A model generated the notes under the pieces. The model did no database searches, was not told where the DNA came from, and worked only from the letters and a program-made list of their open reading frames with translations. The translations under genes and the position numbers were made by a program. Below, piece after piece: positions 26,971 to 34,518 of a DNA stretch of 64,000 bases. Each line of letters begins with the position of its first letter. Position 1 is the stretch's first letter. This DNA is from a bacterium (GTDB taxonomy: Bacteria; Planctomycetota; Planctomycetia; Kolteriales; Kolteriaceae): the NCBI GenBank assembly GCA_019753235.1, contig JAIELF010000021.1, forward strand, positions 1 to 64,000, given 5' to 3'.

Positions 26971-28281
26971 CTATCCGTCGTCTGAAACAGTCCGGCCCGA
27001 AAGCATCTCCCGAACGACCGCTTCTACATCCGAAGGTTCGACCGCCTTGGAAAGCCCGGCCCGCTTCACCTGTTGGACGGTTGAAGTGTTGGCGACGGTG
27101 GCTTCACGGAACTGACGCTGCCGCTCCGCCTCGCGAAGTTCTTCCTCCTTCCGAATATCGTGAAACCAGTCCGGAGGTGTCCGCACACCTGAAGCGGCTT
27201 TCCGAAGACCGTCCAAAAAGTAAGCTTGCGGGCTTCTCCGGAAAAACCGCACTCCTTTGTGCTCAATGGCGGCAAGCGTGATGTCGGACCAGAGTCGGAT
27301 GAGGGGAGGGGAATACCGGGAGAGAATCTGCGAAATCACCCGGTCGTCAAATCCGATCGAGCGAAGCGGGTCATGGAGTGGCGAGTCAGTCAGCGTGGCA
27401 GCGCGGGGAGACTTCCGTCCGTTGACGTTTGGCCCCCGCTGAAACTGGACCGCATAGACCCCCTTTGCCCGCCTGATAAACCACGAAGCATTTTCGCCAG
27501 GCGGCTGAACTATCCCCGCATTGAGCAGATGTTCCGCGCATCGGCGAACTTTCTTCTTCAAATCACACGTGTCTATGTCTGGAGAAAACCCGAGCACGTC
27601 CACGGCAAGTTGAATGAGGTCGAACCTGGGAGATGTTTCTCGCCGCCAGAACACTTTCTTCAGGAGCAGGAACAAGCGGCGGCTCGCCGGGTCAAGCTCG
27701 CGGTATGTCGCGAGATCAAAACCGAGCTGACTTCCTGCAGCCTGACAGATTTCAAAGAAGAGCGGATCCCAGACGATTCGCCAAGCGCGGTTCGACTCCG
27801 GATCGATCGGAAGACTGTAGCTGAAAAACCCGAAGCTTACTTGCCGGTGCTCGCGTTTCAGTGGATCCCAGAACCGATCGTTCTGGTAACGCACCGCCGA
27901 GAGTCGGCGAATCGACTCCCGAAACAATCGGTAGCTTTTTCCACCCTTCGAGTTTGCGTCGATCATGTCGAAGTGGCGCAAGCAGTAATGCGGCGTTACA
28001 TGAAGATCGAAGCTCGGCTCGGAGTCGGCGAACGTGATGCCAAGAAGGCCCCACAGGTAGAACTCGTCGTGCGCCGACAATCCTTCATAGGCGGCAACTT
28101 TCACACGAGCGGTTGATGCTCCTCGTTCTGGATCCATAAAGCGGTATTCGCACGCATGCGAAAAGTTCTCTTTGAGCGATGTGCGGGCATCAAGAGGGCA
28201 GAGCGAATGCTCGACGAGCGTCAGTTGACTGAGACCGTGTCGCGTCGAATAGGTTTTCCTGGCTTTGGATCGGGATGACAT
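26971..28281 (-). CDS. Plasmid replication initiator (Rep-like) protein
   Basis: A 436-aa protein that resembles replication initiators of Planctomycetes plasmids: an N-terminal region with SRHGLSQLTLVEHSLCPLD, two winged-helix-like halves (SYRLFRESIRRLSAVRYQ, YRELDPASRRLFLLLKKVFWRR, DLKKKVRRCAEHLLNAGIV) and a basic C-terminal helix. The start 28281 (MSSRSKARK) is chosen because residues upstream look non-coding. It is divergent from parA and lies beside iteron-like repeats. I judge the Rep assignment from fold pattern and context, not from a named domain. Confidence 0.7.
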   Translation of the reverse strand: MSSRSKARKTYSTRHGLSQLTLVEHSLCPLDARTSLKENFSHACEYRFMDPERGASTARVKVAAYEGLSAHDEFYLWGLLGITFADSEPSFDLHVTPHYCLRHFDMIDANSKGGKSYRLFRESIRRLSAVRYQNDRFWDPLKREHRQVSFGFFSYSLPIDPESNRAWRIVWDPLFFEICQAAGSQLGFDLATYRELDPASRRLFLLLKKVFWRRETSPRFDLIQLAVDVLGFSPDIDTCDLKKKVRRCAEHLLNAGIVQPPGENASWFIRRAKGVYAVQFQRGPNVNGRKSPRAATLTDSPLHDPLRSIGFDDRVISQILSRYSPPLIRLWSDITLAAIEHKGVRFFRRSPQAYFLDGLRKAASGVRTPPDWFHDIRKEEELREAERQRQFREATVANTSTVQQVKRAGLSKAVEPSDVEAVVREMLSGRTVSDDG

Positions 28282-28501
28282 CGTGCAGAGCTTTAAGTGC
28301 GTTGAACCTACATCCACGCGTATCAACTTGCAATCGCTTTGAAAACGACAATTATCGGCGTGAAATCGCACCTCAGCCCTGGTCCCAAGTCGCGTTTTCA
28401 ATTGCGACCTTCCGAGCCTTGTGCCACCGTATCCTCAGTGAAATCGAAACCTTGGACGGAATTGCCCCGGGCAATCGCGAGGATCCAACACACTTGTCCA
28501 C

Positions 28502-29317
28502 ATGCGAGCGCCGCGAATCTGTTGTCTGAACCAAAAAGGTGGAGCAGGAAAATCCTCCACCGTCTTTCATCTCGCCGGTCACTACGCGAAGTGCGGACTT
28601 CGCGTGCTCCTGGTCGACGCCGATCCCCAAGGTTCGCTCAGCCAGGGGTTCTTCGGTTCTGGACTCATCGAGTCGCTCGAACCGCAGGAGACTCTCGCCG
28701 CGATCTTCCGCGACGACTTCTTCATCGAGCTTCGGTCTCTTCCCGTCGCGGCACCGATTATTGACATTTCCGTTGTCCGAGCGAATCAGCACCTGGCCGC
28801 CTTCAACGTGCCGACGCCCGAGAACTCCGGCATGTTGCAGTTTGCTCTCAGTCAGCTACTCGACGAACTCGACGGCTACGACATCGTTCTCATTGACTGT
28901 CCGCCCAATCTCTATCAGTGCAGTTGGAACGCCATGCTCGCCGCCGATGCCGTCATCATTCCGGTTCCACCGGAAGACTTCGGCACGCAAGGGCTTCGCG
29001 TCGTGCATCAGGCGATTGAGAACGCGAGGGCACTAAACCCGAAACTCCAGCTGCTCGGCCATCTCGTCACCAGGTACGACCGCCGACTTCTCGTTCACGA
29101 AACCTATCACCGAAAGCTTCGCAAACTTTACGGCGAGAGCGTTCTTCGCACGGTCATTCCGGAAGCGTCGGCATTCAAAGTGTCCCTCGCGTGCCGAATG
29201 CCGGTTGCTCAATACAGTCCCCGCTCGGATGCGGCGAAACTCACGGGGCAACTTGCCGACGAGATTTCTGAACGGCTTAGAAAACTCACCCCGACCCGCA
29301 AGCAAGGAGTGGCGTGA
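28502..29317 (+). CDS. parA: ParA partition ATPase
   Basis: A 271-aa Walker-type ParA/Soj ATPase. Deviant Walker A KGGAGKSS at 11-18 directly follows the start, so it lacks the N-terminal HTH of type Ia ParA. DADPQGS (about 41) and VLIDCPP (about 130) complete the nucleotide site. It acts on plasmid or chromosome segregation with ParB, whose start overlaps the parA stop (TGATG). The genes are divergent from rep, the usual plasmid order. Confidence 0.9.
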   Translation: MRAPRICCLNQKGGAGKSSTVFHLAGHYAKCGLRVLLVDADPQGSLSQGFFGSGLIESLEPQETLAAIFRDDFFIELRSLPVAAPIIDISVVRANQHLAAFNVPTPENSGMLQFALSQLLDELDGYDIVLIDCPPNLYQCSWNAMLAADAVIIPVPPEDFGTQGLRVVHQAIENARALNPKLQLLGHLVTRYDRRLLVHETYHRKLRKLYGESVLRTVIPEASAFKVSLACRMPVAQYSPRSDAAKLTGQLADEISERLRKLTPTRKQGVA

Positions 29318-30222
29318 TGGCAAACACTCGACGAACACTGACGAGCATCGAAGGGAACCTCGAAGAATCGATGGGGGTTCGGGCGGTGGATCTTCGCCCC
29401 AAGTTAAGTCCAGTCCCGCAGGGGAAGGATGCCGGCAGGAGGCCTCTTCGGAACTTCGGTCAGGTCGACATCAATCAGGTCATCCCGGACCCCGAGCAGC
29501 CGAGGGTTGAGTTCACCGAAGACGCCTTAGAGCGACTCGCTCAGAGCATCCGCGACAAAGGTCAGCTTAGCCCCATCCGGGTCCGCTGGTCGGACGACGT
29601 CAAGAAGTGGGTCATCATCGCCGGCGAACGTCGCTGGAGAGCGACGAAACAAGCTGGGCTCCCGACAATCGAGTGCTACTTCCATGATGGAGACCTGCCG
29701 AAGTCGGAAGTCCTCGAACAGCAGCTCATCGAGAACCTACTTCGCGAAGACCTCAAGCCGATGGAGGAGGCCAAGGCGTTTTCGACCCTCATGCAAATGA
29801 ACTCCTGGACCGGCAAGCAACTCGCCGAGGCCCTGCGACTCGATCCCTCGAAGGTCAGTCGCTCGCTGGCCCTCTTGAAACTCCCTGAGGACATCCAGGC
29901 GAAAATCGAGGCGGGGGAACTGGCGGCGAGAAGTGCTTCAGAGATTGCTCGACTCAATGACGACGATGCTCGTCGGGAACTTGCTCAAAAGGCCGCCGAG
30001 GGAAAGCTGACCCGAGATCAGGCTGTCAAAGCGGTTCGCCAGCGAAAGGGGAAACCGGCTAACCGATCGAAAGGGACTTCCCGGACTTTCGTTTCCGAAG
30101 CCGGCTGGAAGATCACCGTGTCGTCGACGCACAAGGGAACTTACCACGACATTCGCATCGCTCTGCAGGAGGCTCTCGACGAAGTCGAGCACCTCATCAA
30201 CAACAACGTGCAGTTGCTCTGA
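29317..30222 (+). CDS. parB: ParB partition protein
   Basis: A 301-aa ParB: N-terminal CTPase/ParB domain (INQVIPDPEQPR, LAQSIRDKGQLSPIRVR, IAGERRWRATKQAGL, EQQLIENLLREDLKPMEEA), central HTH (TGKQLAEALRLDPSKVSRSLALL) and a C-terminal dimerisation helix. ATG 29317 overlaps the parA TGA by one base and has AAGGAG seven bases upstream; GTG 29314 is an alternative. A centromere site is not obvious nearby. Confidence 0.9.
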   Translation: MANTRRTLTSIEGNLEESMGVRAVDLRPKLSPVPQGKDAGRRPLRNFGQVDINQVIPDPEQPRVEFTEDALERLAQSIRDKGQLSPIRVRWSDDVKKWVIIAGERRWRATKQAGLPTIECYFHDGDLPKSEVLEQQLIENLLREDLKPMEEAKAFSTLMQMNSWTGKQLAEALRLDPSKVSRSLALLKLPEDIQAKIEAGELAARSASEIARLNDDDARRELAQKAAEGKLTRDQAVKAVRQRKGKPANRSKGTSRTFVSEAGWKITVSSTHKGTYHDIRIALQEALDEVEHLINNNVQLL

Positions 30223-30289
30223 AGCGAACGCCCATCGCCAATGAACAGAGGAGAGCCTCCTCTCCGCCAAAGGGGCCGGTTCGACTTGC

Positions 30290-30655
30290 TCAACGGAATG
30301 GTAAATGCCGAACGCGAACTCGGCCTTCTTGCACACTCACGACAGCCCCGGTATTCAGGGCGTCAGCAGCTTGTTCCAACGCGACCTTCAGCCGCTCGAC
30401 CACATGCTCACTTCGGGTGTTGTGGAGTCGAAAAATTATGACGCTTGGAATCGAACCGGATGCACCAGCGACAATCTCGCCGAAGTCGAGATCAAAAGTC
30501 AGGACGATTCGCTGCTCCGCCGCAGCCTTCTGAAAAATCTGCCCATTGGGAAGTCGTTGAAGCCCTTGCTCACTCAAGTGAACGACATCATGAGACTCGG
30601 CCCGGAGATGTTCGACGACCCGATGAGATACTCCCATGTCGGCAAGGAATCGCAC
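30290..30655 (-). CDS. DUF5615 PIN-like toxin
   Basis: A 121-aa protein of the Mut7-C/DUF5615 group: RFLADMGVSHRVVEHLR, HDVVHLSEQGLQRLPNGQIF, VLTFDLDFGEIVAGA (catalytic acids) and a C-terminal strand. Starts 12 bases after the DUF433 antitoxin stop. PIN-like folds usually cleave RNA. This is the only intact toxin partner in the window for the DUF433/DUF5615 pairs. Confidence 0.78.
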   Translation of the reverse strand: MRFLADMGVSHRVVEHLRAESHDVVHLSEQGLQRLPNGQIFQKAAAEQRIVLTFDLDFGEIVAGASGSIPSVIIFRLHNTRSEHVVERLKVALEQAADALNTGAVVSVQEGRVRVRHLPFR

Positions 30656-30667
30656 CCCAAGGCTCCA

Positions 30668-30904
30668 TCATGCCATTCGCACTTCGTCTTGTGTCAGCCA
30701 AGCAGCATATTCGAGCGATTCCCGAATGTCCGCCTCTTCAAGATCCGGATAATCTCGGAGGATCTCTTGGAATGTCGCCCCGTGCGCGACTTGACCGACG
30801 ATGATGGAGACCGGAATACGCATCCCTCGGATGCACGCTCGGCCACCCATGATCTGCGGATCGAACGTGATTCGGTCGAAGTTTCGCTGGTCACTCGCGT
30901 CCAT
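30668..30904 (-). CDS. DUF433 antitoxin
   Basis: A 78-aa DUF433 protein (RITFDPQIMGGRACIRGMRI, VGQVAHGATFQEILRDYPDLE, ADIRESLEYAAWL). The first start that fits the family is ATG 30904. It precedes its DUF5615 toxin on the same strand. This pair is near parAB and could act as a plasmid addiction module. Confidence 0.8.
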   Translation of the reverse strand: MDASDQRNFDRITFDPQIMGGRACIRGMRIPVSIIVGQVAHGATFQEILRDYPDLEEADIRESLEYAAWLTQDEVRMA

Positions 30905-31841
30905 GAAGCACCTCCTCAACCAGTATACCGCACCCAAAGGTCATCGGGCAAAAGCCGACAAAACCCCCGACTCCGGTCCTGAAGCTGCTCAAGATAGTCC
31001 CCCTCGACCTCGAAAGAACCGTTGACACGGTTGAGTGCTGCATCGACAGCAGGGTGCAATCGATTACTCCTTGATCAGCTTCTCCGCTTGGAGCGGGCAC
31101 AACCCCTTGAAATCACTCCCTTTTCCTTCGACCGATAAGTGGAGTTATCGGGCAATTCTCCTCCTAGCACCCCCGCCACCCGCTCCGAACCGCCCATCCT
31201 GAAGAACTGTTTCCCATCACCAACCTTCGACGCCGTGGTCGACAATATCAACAATCAAGGGGCTACACGCTCCGCTGCGATGATTTTGAAAAGAGCCACC
31301 GCCGCCGGCAGTTACCAACACCCTCCCCTGGTGTGAGGGAAGACCGGGGAGAGTATTGATAACTGCTCCCCCCAAGAAGAAATGATCCACTTGCCGTGGA
31401 GGCGTCGCTGATTCCAACAACCGCGAAATCGACGGCGAGCGAGTTTCCTGCCAGAGCATTCGATCGCCGCCGTATTGTGTCGTCGCTCCGCTCGGTTGAT
31501 CTCCCCTCCGCCCAACTCACCTCCCCAGCCCACCTCCGAAGTTGACAGGATCAAGACCCGTTCGCTCTGGGCGCTCCGCTGCAATCGTCACGCCAGCCGA
31601 CCCACCTGAGCCGCAACCACCGCTCCCCTGAAGTCGGCCGTCATGCCGATTGCGACCGCTCTGCTTCCGACGCGAACGGGCCTCGCTCCTGACGGAGGAG
31701 AATCTCTTTTTTGTCATCGGGGGGAAAGCTCCAGCCGGCTCGTGAAAGCTTTCCCCCCGACGCCAAAAAAAGCGGTCTTGAGGGTGACGGCGAGGTGAAC
31801 AACACGCCTGGCGGAATCGTCGGGCCAAACGGAGACACAAC
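30905..31841. other. 0.9-kb non-coding region, possible oriT or other cis region
   Basis: No supported gene. It holds a 7-bp hairpin CCGATAA/TTATCGG at 31132-31151, GC-rich purine/pyrimidine runs and a large inverted repeat (31706-31772). Its place between the partition genes and the transfer-type genes and its size suit a transfer origin or control region, but no nick site can be recognised. Confidence 0.35.
31706..31772. repeat. Large imperfect inverted repeat (about 25-bp arms)
   Basis: The core arms CGGGGGGAAAGCT (31718-31730) and AGCTTTCCCCCCG (31747-31759) are perfect, 13 bp, around a 16-base loop. After four mismatched bases the arms continue as CTTTTTTG (31706-31713) and CAAAAAAAG (31764-31772). 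The outer A/T runs do not place a U-tract after the stem on either strand, so it is not a simple terminator. It could form a cruciform at an origin or transfer site, about 70 bases before the next gene. Confidence 0.6.
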
Positions 31842-32480
31842 ATGAGAACACAACAACACACCACTCCCTGGAACGACACGACCATTTGCGTCGCTTTGTG
31901 GCTGGAACGCGATTCAGGGAGCTACGAATCTTGGCACTCGATGGCCGAGGAGGTGCTGAAACTGAGCCGACTGCCCCACGAGCAAATCGAAGACCCCGCC
32001 ACGGAATTGGCCGACCGTATCCGGACCTCGATTCGCGAACTCATCCCCAAGGACGCGGCGGATGTGATCGTCAGCATCACTCACATGGCCCTTTACAATG
32101 TCGATTGGGTCGGAATCGCGCGCGCGTTGATTGACGACGTGAGCGACGACGAAGCGGGGGCCCCATCGGAACTGATCGATGACACCGAGAGTTTCGTCGT
32201 GGCGTTACCGGCTGGCGCGAGGTTTCCACTCGGCAGGATTGTCGTGACCGAGGGGGCGAGCTGGACGGTTGACGCTCGGGAAATTCGCGAGTCTCTCTCC
32301 CGCCATGTGTCCGGGGATTGGGGAGACTGTGAGCTTGAGGATTGCCAGCGGAATGAACGAGCCCTTGAGGATGGTGCCCGCGTCTTCTCCGTCTATCGCA
32401 CCACCAGAGACCAAGTCTATTGGGTCATCACTGAAGCCGACCGCTCAGTGACGACGGTCCTGCTTTCAAGCGAATACTGA
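31842..32480 (+). CDS. Plasmid/ICE-associated conserved protein
   Basis: A 212-aa acidic protein. The C-terminal 75 residues (FPLGRIVVTEGASW, LSRHVSGDWGDCELEDCQRN, VYWVITEADRSVTTVLLSSE) match a small domain common on plasmids and conjugative elements; I recall it being labelled as a restriction subunit in databases without support. The N-terminal part is unfamiliar. No catalytic motif seen. A terminator follows immediately. Role unknown; an anti-restriction or plasmid-establishment role is only a guess. Confidence 0.65.
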   Translation: MRTQQHTTPWNDTTICVALWLERDSGSYESWHSMAEEVLKLSRLPHEQIEDPATELADRIRTSIRELIPKDAADVIVSITHMALYNVDWVGIARALIDDVSDDEAGAPSELIDDTESFVVALPAGARFPLGRIVVTEGASWTVDAREIRESLSRHVSGDWGDCELEDCQRNERALEDGARVFSVYRTTRDQVYWVITEADRSVTTVLLSSEY

Positions 32481-32489
32481 TTCCCCGGG

Positions 32490-32520
32490 AAGGCCAGCTT
32501 CCGATGGCTGGCCTTTCTTC
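32490..32520 (+). terminator. Rho-independent terminator
   Basis: A 9-bp perfect stem AAGGCCAGC (32490-32498) / GCTGGCCTT (32507-32515) with an eight-base loop, followed by TCTTC. It starts about ten bases after the stop of the upstream gene. Confidence 0.8.
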
Positions 32521-32926
32521 CCAACCCAGAATCCCGTCAGCTTCGACTTTTGGCAGCCCTTGGCGCCATTAGACTGTCATCAACTGAAACTCTCCCGCGA
32601 CCAGGAGACGCTTAAACAAAGGCGAACGAGGATTACACCTCGATCGTTCCGAAAACCTGCCGGAACAAAGAAATGTGCAGGTAGATACGCCTAACCTCAG
32701 TAGCCGGAGTCATTCCAACGCGGCTCGCTGGGGCAAGCATCACTCGAATGGTGCATAGGCGTGGCGGCGTAAAGGGCTCCTTGGTGGAGCCTTTTGCGTT
32801 TCTCGGTCTTCGTTCGGCGATGTCTCCACCTCACCCATCCCTTCGGTGATGAGTGATCTGGGGATCCGGTTCACCGGAGCCTTCAACGTATCGGCTGCAA
32901 GCCGATCCAACAAAGGAAACATCGTT
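32521..32926 (+). other. Non-coding, with a second terminator at 32771-32795; possible small RNA
   Basis: 400 bases with no convincing gene. A hairpin AAAGGGCTCC-TTGGT-GGAGCCTTTT at 32771-32795, followed by GCGTTT, looks like an intrinsic terminator with no gene in front of it. A transcript from about 32600 to 32800 would be a small RNA or an attenuated leader of the gene at 32927. Confidence 0.4.
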
Positions 32927-33280
32927 ATGGCCATGGAAGTTACAGGACGAAGGTTTTGCAAACTGACGCACACCGAGAATGGGAAGGTGATGACCAGGAG
33001 AGTTCATTCGATGGTGGTGCAAGCCGCCGACGGAAAACTCCACTACCTGGCCGGAAAGCAACTTCCGGAATACATCTGCCTTCACACCGGCGATCTCTAC
33101 AGCGGCGCGCACCTTGCCGAAGTGCTTTTGCGTCCGGGGATCGCCAATCTCCTTGCTCTCCCGATCGGTCAACACCGTTGGCCGGCGATGCGGGATGCGT
33201 TCCATATCGCTTTAGGAATGTTTGCCATGCTCCTGCTGATATCGTTGGCGGACTTGGTGGCAATGTCCCTGAACGGGTAG
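32927..33280 (+). CDS. Hypothetical protein with one C-terminal membrane helix
   Basis: A 117-aa protein starting MAMEVTGRRFCKLT, with a soluble N-terminal part and a hydrophobic helix near residues 92-112. The start at 32927 follows AAAGGAAA. No family recognised. It lies on the plasmid backbone, convergent with the membrane protein at 33335 and separated from it by a strong bidirectional hairpin. Confidence 0.5.
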   Translation: MAMEVTGRRFCKLTHTENGKVMTRRVHSMVVQAADGKLHYLAGKQLPEYICLHTGDLYSGAHLAEVLLRPGIANLLALPIGQHRWPAMRDAFHIALGMFAMLLLISLADLVAMSLNG

Positions 33281-33286
33281 GTTCTC

Positions 33287-33323
33287 GCACGATCAAGGGT
33301 CCCCGGCAGACCCTTGATCGTGC
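33287..33323. terminator. Strong hairpin between convergent genes
   Basis: A 14-bp perfect inverted repeat, GCACGATCAAGGGT (33287-33300) and ACCCTTGATCGTGC (33310-33323), with a nine-base loop. It sits between the convergent genes ending at 33280 and 33335, so it could stop transcription in both directions, though U-tracts are weak. Confidence 0.65.
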
Positions 33324-33334
33324 TCTTCCATTCC

Positions 33335-34444
33335 TCACGGCGACAGCAAACCTTCCTTGACGAGGGTCGGCCCCAGTCGGTTCAACATCTCCTGAGCCTT
33401 CTTGAGGAACGTCTGGTTCTCTTCCGACCAGTTCGCCGCCTCCGTCGGAAACATCCAGCGTGGTTGCGGCAATTCTCGACGCGTTCCGATCCGAGACAGA
33501 ATCACCAGCCCCTGAAGGGAATCGTGTAGTGCCCCTATGTTTCTAAGTCGCTCTAAGCTCGTCGGCTGCGAATCGATCACCCGCTCCCATTTCACGACAC
33601 CGGCTGTTCCACGAGGCTGCAACGTCCGCCGTTCAAAGAAAATACCCAAGTGTTGGCGGACTTCGTCGGAATTCGCTTCCTCCTTCAGCTTGGCTTCCTC
33701 CTCGGCTTTCGCCTCGGCCGCCGCTTTTTCCATGGCTTCCTTCTTCTTCTGGATCGCTTGCTGTCGCTTGTTCTCCTCTTGCTTCTCTTGAAGCTCTACC
33801 AAGGCCCGCTGGTCGCGAAGCTTCTCAAAGGCCTTTTTGAGTGTCTCGTCCGACGTCTCTTGATTCCCTCGCTTCGTCTCACGGAGAACGGCTGTTGCCC
33901 CTTCGTTGGCTTTGATCCAAAGAACTGCTTCCTTGCTCGCACGAGCCGCCATTTTCTCCAACGACTCCACGACCGATTTCTCGATGGCGTCCGTCGAATT
34001 GTTTCCCTTCGCTTCCCGGATCGGACGAACGGCTTCCTCCATCTCCGTTCGAAGTTTGGTCAGATCATCCACCGACATCCGAGGTTCATCAAAGAGTGAA
34101 AAAAGTTGCTCGGTCAGCGGAGCATTGGCGGCGATCATCCTCCCATCAAAGTTTTCAAGGAGAGGAACAAAATCTTTCTGCCAGATTCCCGCCTCGTTGA
34201 TCGCCCGCTCGATGTCCTTGCTCGCCTGGTCGGCCAGGCTAATGCCTCGATCCTGTTCGAAACGGACGAACTCCACCCGCTTCTTCTCCAGTTCGGCTTG
34301 TCGGGCTGCCTCTTGATCGGCTCGACGACTCCCAGCCGGCGCCGGCCCGAGCCCGAACTGCTGCTGAAGCACAGACCAGAAGATCGCCAGTCCGATCACC
34401 ATCAGGACGAACATGATGAAGGAGAATGGCCGAAAACGAAACAT
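33335..34444 (-). CDS. Membrane-anchored coiled-coil protein of the transfer operon
   Basis: A 369-aa protein with one N-terminal membrane helix (about 8-27), then charged helical regions and a long Lys/Glu/Ala coiled coil at about 215-270. The C-terminal domain (WERVIDSQPTSLERLRNIGAL) is globular. It is encoded 74 bases after the coupling ATPase on the same strand. It could be an accessory of a secretion or transfer apparatus. No family recognised. Confidence 0.5.
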   Translation of the reverse strand: MFRFRPFSFIMFVLMVIGLAIFWSVLQQQFGLGPAPAGSRRADQEAARQAELEKKRVEFVRFEQDRGISLADQASKDIERAINEAGIWQKDFVPLLENFDGRMIAANAPLTEQLFSLFDEPRMSVDDLTKLRTEMEEAVRPIREAKGNNSTDAIEKSVVESLEKMAARASKEAVLWIKANEGATAVLRETKRGNQETSDETLKKAFEKLRDQRALVELQEKQEENKRQQAIQKKKEAMEKAAAEAKAEEEAKLKEEANSDEVRQHLGIFFERRTLQPRGTAGVVKWERVIDSQPTSLERLRNIGALHDSLQGLVILSRIGTRRELPQPRWMFPTEAANWSEENQTFLKKAQEMLNRLGPTLVKEGLLSP

Positions 34445-34518
34445 GACGCCGAAGCTCCCCTTTAGGAATAATCTCGACGTTCATGATAGCCGGCCGGTGG
34501 ATGCTCCGCGACAGGTTG

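Noticed and set aside
31706..31772. Intrinsic terminator
   Set aside because: The T-run precedes the stem on the plus strand and the A-run follows it, so no U-tract follows the stem on either strand.
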